In this document: in pieces, positions 1-11,431 of the stretch
Layout of the letters: each line of letters opens with the position of its first letter
Numbering within the stretch: position 1 is the first letter of the stretch
From: Pyrenopolyporus hunteri
Lineage: Eukaryota > Ascomycota > Sordariomycetes > Xylariales > Hypoxylaceae
NCBI GenBank assembly: GCA_902806595.1
Contig: CADCXC010000004.1
Span: 620,001-684,000 of the forward strand
Length of the DNA: 64,000 nt
Reading direction: 5' to 3'
The notes under the pieces: model-generated
Told to the model about the DNA's origin: nothing
What the model saw: the letters and a program-made list of their open reading frames with translations, nothing else
Database searches by the model: none
Program-made: the position numbers and the translations under genes

Positions 1-653
1 ATTTTTCTTTTGGCGATTGACTCCTCGATGTGTGGCAGGAGTAATTCTTCCCGGTGCCTAATGAGACTTTACAACGTAATGCTTTGCGTAGAATAACTCG
101 TACTAAGTAAATCTCTACAGTCATGATCCTTGCGCTCTGCCTAGCATCTAGGTAGACCCTAAACGTCTATAGTAAATTCTACCAAGTAAACACGTACAGT
201 CATTGAATGATGGCTTCGAATTGAAGGTTTAGCAAGGTCAGATTAATTCATATTGCTCTATAGTAGGATCTATTTCTTTCAGTGAAGCCCTCAAGGTGAA
301 TTCTTATATGCGATACAAAAGTACGTCGATACGTACTTCTTTAGTCGGGTCAGCTTGGACCAATGAAACGTCATCGCTGAAGCTGGCACCAGGTAAATTA
401 AGCACGGCTAAAGATCGGCGTGCTTCCGTGTCCTCAAACCGTTACGCAGCCGATCTTAGCATTAATCAATCAAAGAGGTACCTTTTTACATTAACCTGGC
501 CTGGCCTTACCTCACCTCTTCACCACACATGCAGCTGTCGGGCGAGCTCAAGTGATTCGGTCATTCCCTCCTCCATCGCCCTCAATACGATAGGATAACG
601 TCGATTTACCTCTATAATTCCTCCGAGAGGGGCGGTAGAAAAAAGAAGTCAGG
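1..653. other. intergenic, no gene seen
   Basis: No open frame here has coding character. A 100-codon frame near 296-598 has no recognisable motif and ends just before the Yip1-family gene. The last 100 bases probably hold that gene's 5' leader and promoter. Confidence 0.6.
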
Positions 654-1851
654 ATGGCGAACGCGGGCTACGACGCTGTCGTAGACATTGACGATGAGGT
701 ACGCTTCATGCAACCAATCCACCTGCATAGCGCAAGATGCAAGAAAGCAAGCAAGCGCTGCGTAATCAACCACCAAATACCTCCCAGCCAGCTAGTTACC
801 TAGGTACCTATCTATATGGTTGATATGTAAACCCACAGAAGTACCAAATAAAACTAACAAGCACCTCGAACAACACTGCAGGGCGACCTAGGACACACAG
901 ACCTCCAAGAAGACCTCGAATTCCACAACTCCAACTTCACCGAGACGCAGCACGGCCGGAAAGGGGGCGCATCAACAGGCGGCGGCGGTGGCGGCGGCGG
1001 TAGCTCCGGCCTCCCACCGCCAGCGACGGCGAGCTCGGGCGCCGGGTCGTCGAAGCGGTACCTGTGGACGATATCCTTCTACGCGCAGTACTTCGACGTG
1101 GACACGTCGAGCGTGCTGGCCCGGTGCTGGGCCGCCCTGTACCCGCGCGCCAACTTCCTCGACGTGCTCGAGGGCAACCCCGACCTCTACGGCCCCTTCT
1201 GGATCGCCACCACCGTCGTCCTGATCCTGTTCCTCGGCGGCACGATTAGCCAGTACCTGGCTAGCGAGGGCAAGGGCCCGTTCGCGTACGATTTTAAGCT
1301 GCTGAGCGGTATGTGTTTGTCTTTGTTCTTTTGGTCTTACTATCTCAGGCGGAGTGGGATATGTGAAAAGGGGGAGAAAGAGAGAAAAGAAGGCGGCGAA
1401 CATGCGAAATGATAAGAAATGTATGCTGACAACGATATACACAGGCGCCGCCGGCCTCATCTACGGATACACCCTGATCTTCCCGGTAGTCCTATTCGGC
1501 GCGCTACGATACTTCGGGTCTGAATCGGCCAACCTGCTCGAGTGCTGGGCGCTGTACGGATACGCGAACCTGATCTGGATCCCCGTCGCGCTGATCAGCT
1601 GGTCGCCCATCACGATCCTCAACTGGGTCTTCGTCGGCGTCGGCTTCGGCCTCAGCGTCGCCTTCCTGCTGCGCAACCTCTACCCCGTCCTCAGCGCCAC
1701 CGACCGCCAGACCAGCAAAGTCCTGCTCATCCTCGTCGTCGCCCTCCACGCCGGCCTCGCCATCTTCATCAAGGTCCTGTTCTTCGCCGCCGGAAGCCCT
1801 ATCTCTGGCGGTAAGGAGGGCGATACACCGCCTGCGGCTGGGGGCGACTAG
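654..1851 (+). CDS. Yip1-domain Golgi membrane protein (YIPF1/YIPF2/Yip5-like)
   Basis: Three exons (654-698, 882-1308, 1445-1851) give 292 residues. The short first exon encodes MANAGYDAVVDIDDE and is followed by a GT..AG intron with a CTAAC branch site, so the ATG at 654 is preferred. After an acidic, Gly-rich cytosolic N-terminus come five hydrophobic segments, beginning near PFWIATTVVLILFL and ending near VLLILVVALHAGLAIF. Diagnostic Yip1 motifs are visible: DLYGPFWIATT before the first segment, IYGYTLIFPV in the second and YGYANLIWIPV in the third. The family recruits Rab GTPases and works in ER-Golgi vesicle traffic. The length and N-terminus fit the YIPF1/2 branch better than Yip1 itself, but the exact orthologue is not settled. 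Confidence 0.9.
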
Positions 1852-2369
1852 TCTGTTGAAGAGGTGCCTCTAAGATATGTTTCTAGGGGGCTATGTGTGT
1901 GCGTGTGTGGAGGGGGAATGACGCGCTTGTATTAGTGACGGGATGAAAAGACGGTTTTACCGAAACGACAACTACCCAGGTTCGAGATAGGACATCAAAG
2001 CTGGTATCATGCTTTCTGGAGTTTGGCAGGTTCTGAGCGATAGTGCTATGTACACTACCTGGTAGCTAGCTGATACCTTTCCGTTATAATGTATCATGAG
2101 GCCAATTTTTACTTTGAATATCTGTCATATTTATCTTTTGCTATGTCTAAGCGCCAGGTATTTTTGGGTAATACTAGGATTTCATCTATCCATCCGCTTT
2201 GTACATGGAGAATCGCAAGGCAAGATAGATACTGCGGGACTCTTAGTCCTGTCGAAGCTGCCACCCTCTTCTGCAACCACTCGGATTCGCCGTTGTTTCT
2301 GTTCGGGACCATCGTAGCCCCAACTCACGCACAACCTCCTCATGTCCCCAGACAACAGAGCCGACCACC
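1852..2369. other. intergenic between convergent genes
   Basis: This is the shared 3' region of the Yip1-family gene and the rhodanese gene. Short overlapping frames on both strands show no coding signature. Nothing further was seen. Confidence 0.6.
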
Positions 2370-3155
2370 TCACCTCTCAACCTCACCCCCCTTCTCCACC
2401 CAATCCAGCCAACTACCCGGGTACTCCCCGACACGCGTATACCCAGCCTCGCGAGCGATCTGCGCCGCGGCCCGACTGCGCACGCCCGCCTTGCAATAGA
2501 ACACGAGCTCGGGGGCCTCCCCGCCGTCGCCGTCGCCGTCCGCTCCCTTGCTGCCCGGCCGCTCGAACCCGTACCGGTCCAGGAACTCGTCCTCGGGGAT
2601 GTGGAAGCTGTCGGGCGCGCTGGCGATCGGGATGTTCAGGGCCCCCGGGATCCGCCCCGTCTGCGCTAGCTCCGACGGCTCCCGCGTGTCGATCAGGGTC
2701 ACCTTGGGGGCGGCGCCGGGGGCGCGGGGCGAGGATATGGCGGCTTTGATCTGTGGGGGAGAGGGAGGGTTAGATTGGTGGGAATGGTATGATTGCTGTG
2801 TAGTGGTGGAAATGCAGAAAAGAAAAAAGAAAAAGGAAAAGGGAAAAGAACGCACCTCCTCGAAAGTCCATATCTTGCTCTCGCCACTACTTCCCTTCCC
2901 GCTCCCACTCCCACTCCCCGCCGCTGTATCCGAAGACCACCGAACGCCCGCCGGCGCATTCCATCGCAGCACCTGCCTCGGCCGCGCAACGCCCCGCGGC
3001 GCCCGGGAGGCGGTCGCCGTGCCGAAGGGAGCTCGGAGCAGACGCGTAGCTGCGGACGACGTGGGGGCGGCCGTCGAGCTCGACCCCGTAGCGAGGGAGC
3101 CCCCGCGGCGCAAACCGGCGCCGGCGGTGTTTACAGCGAGTCGTCGAGTCGCCAT
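2370..3155 (-). CDS. mitochondrial rhodanese-domain protein (thiosulfate sulfurtransferase-like)
   Basis: Two exons (3155-2856 and 2750-2370) give 226 residues. The intron at 2751-2855 is a multiple of three and has no stop, so an unspliced frame also reads through, but its pyrimidine-rich, GTGCGT..CCACAG structure and low-complexity translation mark it as an intron. The first 100 residues are rich in Arg, Ser and Ala, as expected for a mitochondrial presequence. The rhodanese domain follows: VTLIDTREPSEL, GRIPGALNIP and the active-site loop YCKAGVRSR with the catalytic Cys near residue 186. Single-domain mitochondrial rhodaneses of this type (yeast Rdl1/Rdl2 class) transfer sulfane sulfur, for example from glutathione persulfide. 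The physiological donor cannot be told from sequence. Confidence 0.87.
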   Translation of the reverse strand: MATRRLAVNTAGAGLRRGGSLATGSSSTAAPTSSAATRLLRAPFGTATASRAPRGVARPRQVLRWNAPAGVRWSSDTAAGSGSGSGKGSSGESKIWTFEEVRSFPFSFFFFLFCISTTTQQSYHSHQSNPPSPPQIKAAISSPRAPGAAPKVTLIDTREPSELAQTGRIPGALNIPIASAPDSFHIPEDEFLDRYGFERPGSKGADGDGDGGEAPELVFYCKAGVRSRAAAQIAREAGYTRVGEYPGSWLDWVEKGGEVER

Positions 3156-3999
3156 TGCATGCGAGGGGTCTTCGTGCGCGAATAGTAGGTAGGTAGGTAC
3201 CTAGTTTTCCGGGAGAGGTTCGAAGGTTATCGCGCGGGGGAGATATATGTACGTATGTATGCAGTCTGCAAGTATGGATGCGGGTAGTAAAAGTAGAGCA
3301 AATGGAAGAATAGCCGAGCTCTCGATTAGGTAAGGGTACCTAGGTTATAGACGTGATGTCACGGCTCAAGTCCAGAGGACGCCAAGGCCGCTGGATGCCG
3401 CGGGGTCAGGTACGGCGTCTACCCATATACCACCACGCAAGTCCCATAATATGTATGTACCTACCTGGTACCTAGGTACTTATAACGTACATGTAGGTCA
3501 TGTAAGGACGACACCCTATGAACGTTCAGGTTAAGTGGTCGCCCTACCACGAGTCAACCAACATCAACATCTTCTAAAGATCACGGGACTTCTCTACTAG
3601 AGGGCCAAATCTATTAATATAACTACCTACCTAGGCTCGCCCTTAAGAGTCGTGGTCAATTTTCGTCCTTATTTCCCTTTTCGAGTGCCATCCTCCCATA
3701 TATCCATCCCCTATAGATTCCATCAGTATCAGTTATCTTCAGCCATCTCCGCCTAATAAAGGTTATAGATTATCACAATACCGATTTCAAAGCCAGAATT
3801 AGGTCATGTCATTTGTTCAATTTTAGGTCTAATTCAGTCGCTATTGACACTCTAGCGGTGATAATATCGACATCCTCAGCGATAACATATATACAAGGCC
3901 ATCATTACTATTACTATATTCTACTTTCATCGCTTTCATCATACGGCCGCCTGACTCGGCTCGGCCTCATATATGCCAAGACTCGGCCCGACTATTATT
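3156..3999. other. intergenic, promoter side of the rhodanese gene
   Basis: The left part is upstream of the rhodanese gene and contains ACCTAGGT/GGTACC palindromes near 3185-3205 and 3455-3480. The right part is the 3' flank of ERG5. No gene was seen. Confidence 0.6.
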
Positions 4000-5786
4000 C
4001 TACCATTTCCTCTCCTCGAATGTCAAGGGGCAGTCATCCTAGAGAACAGTCAGCTTTGAGGCTTCAGAGCAAAATATGCATAAATCGACAACATACCTTG
4101 GGGAAGATGGTAGCGAAGACCTTGATCTCGTCGGACTCCGGCGTCGCGTGGTGCTTCCAGTCTAGCTGAATAGATGCTTTCCCGATCATGAGGGCCAGGT
4201 TAAGCTGGGCGTAATGCTGACCAAGACAGTAGTGAGGCCCGGTACCGAAAACGAGATAGTTCTTGGCACCCTTCTCCTCAGCATCTCCGGTATAGTATCG
4301 CTCGGGATCGAATTCGTCGGGGTTCTCGTACACTTCAGGGTCGCGGAGGGCCACGTAGGTAGTAGGGATAATCATAGCGCCCTTGGGAACGGTGTAGGTA
4401 TCGGTGACGGGGAAAGCCTTCTTAGCCTTGTAGGGCACCATGATGACAGGAGGGCGCCATCGCAACAGCTCCCTGACGACTGCGCGAGTGTACGTCATCG
4501 ACTCGAGCTGATCCAGGTTCACAGGAGCGTTGACGTCGCCTCCGCGCACACGATAGTTTTCTTCCCGCACGCGGTCCAAAACATCGGGTCGGTTAGCCAA
4601 GACCTGGAACATGTTCGTGGCAGCGCTAGACGTAGCATCTTGAGAGGCGAAAAGGAACGTGAAGAGAGTTCGGGCGATCTCCATGTCGGTAAAGTCACGC
4701 AGCAAGGGCGACGGCTTCTCCATGCCTTCGGTCGAGAGTCCCTGTTCGGTAGCTTCCCTCCATCTCTTCGAGGCGATCATGTCCTTGATCCAAGCGTCCA
4801 TGATGCAGGTGATGTCGCCGCCGGCAGCCATGCGAACCTTCGACTTAGCAGCACACTTGGCAAGCTCGTCCATGACCATGCGCGCGGCCCGTTGCCCGTA
4901 CCAGGTTCGGGTGTAAGGGATGATGATCGGGAAGTTGACGAGATCAAGGGCAGCCGTTACCAGGTAGTAGTCGTCGGCGATCTTCTTGCATGCGGAATCA
5001 GGCATGTAGTATCCGGCGAAGGTTCGGAGCGAGACGGTACACATGAGCTCGCGGAACTCGTGCATGAAAGGTAGAGGCTTCCCGCCGGCTTCCTTGGTTA
5101 GCCGGAGGAATCTGGCGAAATATTGCTTGTAGACGGCTTCTTGGCCGGGGAGATAGCACTCGAGAGCCTTGCGTGTGAAGAGACCGTTCAGGCCCTTGCG
5201 GTAGTCGACGTGGGCCTTCCCGTCCAGGAACACCCAGCTATCCTCTCCGAGAATCTTGGTGGCGATGTCGACGACGCACGGCTTCACGTACGTCGGCGAG
5301 TTAAAGACCTTCCGAGACAAGTCGCGGGTGGAGGCGATAACGACAAATCTAGTAACGGTTTAGCGAGGCCAACATGGTAGCGCCACAGGGGAGAAAAACA
5401 TACTTGTGGAAGATGGAGACGCAGCTTAGGGGGCCGCTGTACCACTTCTGCACGTATTCCTCAAACTTCGGGTTCAGAGACTGTAGGAAAGGGCCCATAA
5501 AGGGCAGCTTGAACGACGGCCCAACGATGGATCCCTTTTGCAAGAAGTAGCTGACTATAGTTCAGGTTTCTGTTAGCCAATTCCGTCCGGTCGTTGCGAA
5601 TAGAGCTCTCAAGCGTTGCCAAGACGTACTCTGGTCGTATGCGACAGCTATGGCAAGAAGTGTAAATACCCATGTCATAACACTCGCGTTCGCGATGGTG
5701 TCGAGCATATAGTCAACCTGAGGAGGCAGATTCCCGACAGAGAAATCTGCCAGAGGCGACGTGGAACTCGTGGCGTTCGCAGCCAT
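4000..5786 (-). CDS. ERG5: sterol C-22 desaturase, cytochrome P450 CYP61
   Basis: Four exons (5786-5630, 5554-5404, 5348-4097, 4038-4000) give 532 residues, the usual length of the family. Introns fall at 5555-5629, 5349-5403 and 4039-4096. The last exon adds only 12 residues, DDCPLTFEERKW, the conserved ERG5 C-terminus. The start at 5786 gives MAANATSS followed by the N-terminal membrane segment (MTWVFTLLAIAVAY). P450 landmarks are the I-helix SQDATSS, the K-helix ELLRWRPP (ExxR) and the heme loop FGTGPHYCLGQ with the thiolate Cys. The enzyme introduces the C22-C23 double bond late in ergosterol synthesis at the ER. Neighbouring genes are unrelated. The assignment is strong because I-helix, C-terminus and overall sequence all match the CYP61 pattern. 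Confidence 0.96.
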
Positions 5787-8700
5787 GGTGACCGCGGATA
5801 TAAGTCGTACTAGGGCAGGTTTCGGTAGGACGCAACTTAGGGATATGCGGCGCCGAAGTGTTGTCTCGAGTATCGAGGTGACGGATCGCGAAAGAATCAC
5901 CCAGAGTAACCCGATCCACCGCAGGAGAAGGAAAAGAAGGAGGGTGGGAGGGGAGAAGAAGGGAGACGACAACGACCCTTCGGAGACGGAGAGAAGTTAG
6001 CGTGGGGAGAGGAAGTGAGAGGGTAAAGGAAGGGGGAAAAAAGGCGAGGTAGAGTGGGATATTTACAAGAAATCCGCTAAATTTCGTTGGATTAAGATTA
6101 TTTGATTATCAGACAGAAAGAACCCTTTAATTTTTTTTTCTGACCCCTGCCCGGTCAAGGTCAACATTGGGACATTGGCACTGGGAACATTGGCAACTGG
6201 GGACACTGGGATAGGTACTGGGACCGTGGATAGGACATTACCAGGAAGTAGGTACCTACATCTTCTCCAGCAAATCTTATGCACGGATAGTGTGATATCC
6301 ACACATCTGGTACATGCAAACCACAGAACTGCCCATACAAGTACACGGCGGGCCCACTAGTGATTACATACCTCCAGGTAGGTGCGCATATGTACCTACC
6401 TGTATGTATTGTACATGCAGCAGTTCAATGTAAGGTTTGTTTCGATGTTCTCTTTTTCTGGACAGCTACCTACATACCATACATGTACATACCTATCTGA
6501 GTACCTCGAGAAACATGGTGATTGCTCCTACTCCGGAGACCCGAGAAGCTACAAACCTAGTGGACAATCTAGGTTCAAATGGCACTTATCAATCTCTGCA
6601 TGCACCCTCCTCAGGTACCTACCTACATAGGTTATCTAGGGCTGTAGACAGGCCTGTGTTGAGTATAGCTCCGTCTCCACTCACAGCGATAAATGAAGCT
6701 TCGATTTGCATTAGCCGCTATCCCGGGGCCCTGCAGGTGGGGGGGAAGCCAGGTACCCTTTTCTTTTTTTTTTTTCTCTCATCTTGTCATTTGTCATCTG
6801 CGCCTGTGGAAATTGGAAAAAAAAAAAAGAGAAGAGAAAAAAAAAATCGCATCTCCATATAAGCTCAGACTCATTCCAGACGATGATATTGGCAATATTT
6901 CCTCGCGCAGATTTAAACATACGAGTATTTCCATTTTCCCCTTTTCCATCAGAACATATAGCATCGTGCTGAAATATATACGCGTTTAGATCCAGTTGCA
7001 TCAGCTCATCCACATACGTCGATGTCAGTCCATTCCGGAGTTCCTCTGGTCGTAAAACCCCCTGCCCTGAGAGATGATGCAATGCAAGTCACCACGTTCG
7101 AGCCTACAGCGACCGAGTTAGGTTAAATTGTCTGTGAATTGTGTGAATTGGCCAATCATCGAACCTTAATGCCTTATTCCACCATTCACCGCTTTTCAAT
7201 TTGTGGCCTAGGCTCGCCATTCCGCGGGACAGCTTGAATACGAATACGACGGCCCATCTCCGGGTACCTACCTACCTAGGTACCTACTAAACAGGTACCT
7301 ACCCTACCTGGCCCAGCCCGGCAGGAATCTTTCTAAATTACCGTGATTCAATACGCCAATCATCCCGGCTATCAGAATAACTCTTCAAGTTTTCGATGTG
7401 GGGAAAGCTATAACTTACCTACCTACCATAACCTGCTCCGGTACGCGGCCTACATATGAGGTACTGTACATGTAGATTTTAAGCGCTCTCGTCCTGCGGG
7501 ATACCTAGCCGAAAGCAAACTCGGTATACGGAATCCTAAGCTGGCCGAGATCCTCTAAACCCGAAGTTCCCTTAGAATCCCATTCGGAAGTGTCATCCAT
7601 CATAGGGGAAACGCTAAATCCGCCATACCCTATAGTGGCTTCTAGCGCTGCGCGCCCTATATCCACAGCAGCTTATTGCGATAAAACACAGCTAATACAC
7701 AAACATAGATTGAGGGGCATCAAGGGTCGAGGATCGTCAACTCGCATGTAAAGAACCTAAGTAGGGTAAATAGGGCGCTTCTATTAGAAAGCATACATAG
7801 GTGGTAGTAATCACCTAGTTAAAGCACGGAGACGGAAAGTCGTCACCCGCATCGCCCGTTAGCAACCACGTTGTTGTTCCCCCTATTATATAATTGGCGT
7901 TGCGACGGCCCCTATCTCCTACCACAAGTCAGTGTAAGTCGGAGATAAATGACGCGATTTACTACATTATACGAGCGCCAATGTCGAGTCTGGCAATAGA
8001 AACAACAAGGATGCTCAGGCCAATGACCACTATCCTAGAGACAATTATAATATAAAAAGCCCCGTCCAAGATCTGTCCTACCCATCATCGCGACTTGAAA
8101 GTTACTAATAAACGCCCTGCCAGTTACGTCCACGCTAACTACCTACGTACCTATGCATGTAATCCGTAACAGTTAGCGATACATAAAACGGGAGCCGTTA
8201 CACTAAGCTTAACTGAAGCTCTAGATCCCAACTAGAAGAGTCAGAATGAACTATGCCGTAAATCGCGGGCACGCCAGCGAGCATAGATTCCGCGACAACA
8301 CGATATATTAAAATCTACTAGAAGGAGATTAGCAGTAAGGCAAGGAAACGACGGGTTTATACACATTATGCGGCCCGTGGTTGGATAACGTGCATGAGTC
8401 CGGAGAAAATAGGGGTCCAACGTGAAGATCTTCAAGGCTCGATTAGGTATCGTACTAACAGTTGATGCTACCTAGGTAGGTAGGTAGGTAGTTAAGATTA
8501 ATAGGACTAGCACCAGTTTCGCAACGCCGCCGCCGCGCCTTCCGGACGGCTATTAGAAACCGGGCAGCGATTTCTCCTCGGGAATCGGTATCTCTAACAT
8601 TCGTAAATTTACGTAAGACGCTTGTTCTTTACTATAATCCTTGAAGCTATATTCATGTATTAGACGTATATTTATAACTACCTACCCAAGTTTCGTTAAA

Positions 8701-10708
8701 AAGACACTCAACACCGTTCCGTCAATTAAAGATTGAAGTTACCTACCTACGTACGACCTTAGTAACTGTTAGAAACATGCCCACCCGGACATTGAACTTG
8801 GCCGAGGGAAAATTTGTGGGGAATAGGACTAAACCTACACATATAATAATAATTAGATTAACGCCATTACATAGGTACCTGACAGATCTCGAATAATGAA
8901 CGTTGTATCTTGTGAGTTATCGCAATATAAAATGTCAATAGTTATGAACCTTGTACTTAAAGGTAAGCCTCCCGACATATTAAGCCGCCCTTCCTTAAGG
9001 GCACTATGTGCCAATTAACTACTCCGACTAAGCAACACCAGCTAAGCGGGCAGCCAGTATCCTCAAGTTTGATCTGTAGTCCAATTATAAGCAGATCGTA
9101 TTAGTAGTTCCCCCTGATCTACCACTCCATCTACGGGATTAAATGCTACAGCGTGCGTCATAGAGAAGCCCTCGCATTGATTTCCCCGATATGGAGTGCT
9201 CAAGTATGGTTGAGCCGGGTTTGGTCGGGCAAGGGGACGCGGGGTTGATAGAGAAAAACTACGTAGGTATGGGAAAGAATCTACGTAACCCTACCCTGTG
9301 ATGCGCAATGATAATATTGTCTCGGGTAGCTAGCATGGTGTATACCCTTGCTAGATATATGGTTGGACTATACGTAGGTATATATAATGATGGCTTGAAT
9401 AAAAACAATTGCTACGAAGGAAGGAAACATGAACTTGCGCGAGGAACGATGCCAAATATCGGATGAAGCTATCGTGATAGTGGACTTCGAGCATCGTCAT
9501 CGGCAGCGATGGCTTACGAGTCTTGCAGGTCTTGGCGAACGCCGATGAGGTAGTACCCGGTCAGGCGCCCGTCTATGTATCTATAACGCTACTCCGGCCT
9601 GGTAGAGAAGGATGTGATGAAACAGATGACAGCAGATCTCCATCTAATCCATAGACCGCCAGAGCAATTACGTCGGTAAAGCTGTTAAGCGACATTCACG
9701 AGTGAGTCAACCGGACCTTTTCCCATGACTTACGTAAGCCCTAGACAGACTATAATACCGGCTGAGGCTCAGAATACCATGCGAGCGCACGTATGCCCTG
9801 CGGGGTTGGAGTCGCGACCGCCAGGCAGCTAGGCAGCTAAATCTCGAAAGAGACAAGAGGCTCCGAGAGGCGGCCAGGATTCGATGCTTGGCCCTTTCGC
9901 TCGGCTCGAATCCAGTCACTGCCCGAAACTTCGACCCCATACGCTTCGGGGACGTCGGCGTTCGGATATGTGCCTAATTGGGATAGGTTGGTATCCGAAA
10001 GAGGCTCGCCGGGGAGGTGCGTACGGAGCTAAGTATGCACTTTGTTGGCGGACGTACGTACGCTGTCCTCGTATGCCTTTTATACGGTGAAAGGAAAAGA
10101 TTTGGTAAATTTTTTGCTTCCACGTTCTTAGCACGCGTTGGGACGTCGTCATCTTCGAGGCCCCGGTTTAGGACGAAGGGGTCTTTGGGATAGGCGCTAT
10201 ATACTCATTATGCATACCTCTGACGAATTCAAGTCAGCCCGGCCAACTGACTCACGTAATGTCGGTGATTAACTTGTAGATGCTGTGCCTGATTCGCCGT
10301 ATCTACGACATGTAACCAAATGTCTAAACCGGTAATACTCCGCGACCGGGATACCACAAGGCTGGACAGGATGGGTGTAGATGAGAAGTGACTATGTACA
10401 AGTACACACTATATAACCTCTCCTACCACTCTTATTTAGTATCTGTATCTCCTCCATCGTCTCTCAGATCCATCGAGTTATCGTCAACAAGTCACACCCA
10501 ATATCTCCTAGAACAACTAATCTAGTCCTGCAAGGGATAGAGAAAATCCGGTCTCCTTAACGCTCTCTTACCTCAGACACCTGTCCCTCCACCACTCTGA
10601 TCGACAGAAACAGCCTATCAGGTCTTACCCGATCACTCCGAGCAGTCCTGCCTTAGATCATCGTCATCATCGACAAACGAAACAGCAAGTCGAGCTAGAC
10701 CAGACACC
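5787..10708. other. gene-poor region of 4.9 kb
   Basis: After the ERG5 leader (to about 6050, purine-rich on the plus strand) no convincing gene is seen. There are homopolymer A/T tracts near 6760-6850, ACCTAGGT/GGTACC palindrome clusters near 7262-7310 and 8468-8495, and many short frames on both strands without motifs. A coding-like C-terminal fragment on the minus strand at 9514-9588 is noted as a weak finding. A pyrimidine-rich leader for the next gene lies from about 10440. Confidence 0.55.
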
Positions 10709-10927
10709 ATGAGCCAGCCACAAGACAAGGGCCAACAACAGTCTCGGGCCTCCTCCGACTCGGCTTCCATATTCTCGACGAGTTCCTTCGGCAGTGCTAA
10801 AGCCTTACTTAAGAAGGAGAGCGGGGACAAGTCTAGCAAGTCCGACAAGTCTGGTTCCAGCTCTAGTCCTACTGAAGCCGAGTTGGCGCGCATCGCCCAG
10901 CGGAACCAGGTGAAGATGAGCTTCTAA
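10709..10927 (+). CDS. small serine-rich protein, unrecognised
   Basis: A 72-residue frame begins at an ATG in good context (ACACC before ATG) after a CT/CA-rich leader of the kind seen upstream of real genes here. The product is polar: Gln/Ser-rich N-terminus, an FGSAKALLKK segment, a Ser/Lys-rich middle and a more ordered end TEAELARIAQRNQVKMSF. It has no signal peptide or membrane segment. Composition and codon use look coding, but I do not recognise a domain. A GTGAAG..CGCAG pair near 10908-10944 could extend the protein, but the implied intron of about 37 nt is below the normal size, so the unspliced stop is preferred. Confidence 0.55.
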   Translation: MSQPQDKGQQQSRASSDSASIFSTSSFGSAKALLKKESGDKSSKSDKSGSSSSPTEAELARIAQRNQVKMSF

Positions 10928-11431
10928 ACCGTACCCTTTCTCGCAGAATAGGGACGCCGCAGTCGCTCTTGTTAGTGTCGAGGAGCGAGTCGTCATTGGA
11001 CGAAGCAGCACCTGATGAATGGATTAACGAGAATCCGGCCTGGGATGGTTGATTGGTTGGTAAATCGGCACCTCGGATTCGATACGAGTTGACTTAGAAA
11101 GGGACATGAACCCCTTCGAGCTGGGCTTTAGTGAAAGAGCATGGCGTTTTCGGGCTTACGGACGGTACAGATGATGCATGATAGTTTGGGATGGGAGGAA
11201 TACTTTGGTATGCTTAACGAGCGCGCTGCAGGGCAACCTAGGCGGCGTGGAAGTAATGAATAAAGGGGTATCTCGTTTTGTCTACTTACGGCCGTAGTAA
11301 CGACTGATGCTACTTGACCCGACCTCGCCTACGCCACCTATCCTATTGATAATACCTTTGCTACATGTTTCCCGGTATCGTGATAGAAATAATAGTATAA
11401 GTGACATTACCGCATCGACAAAATTTCTTTT
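10928..11431. other. intergenic between convergent genes
   Basis: This is the 3' flank of the small Ser-rich gene and of ASK1. No further gene or structure was seen. Confidence 0.6.

Noticed and set aside
296..598. 100-codon plus-strand frame before the Yip1-family gene
   Set aside because: It has no motif, no splice link to the next exon, and overlaps its promoter.
6711..7082. 123-codon minus-strand frame across A/T homopolymers
   Set aside because: It is kept open largely by poly-A/T tracts that translate to Phe and Lys runs; nothing protein-like is present.
9835..9930. Possible tRNA from GGCTCGAATCC-like sequence
   Set aside because: No matching A box or cloverleaf could be drawn on either strand.
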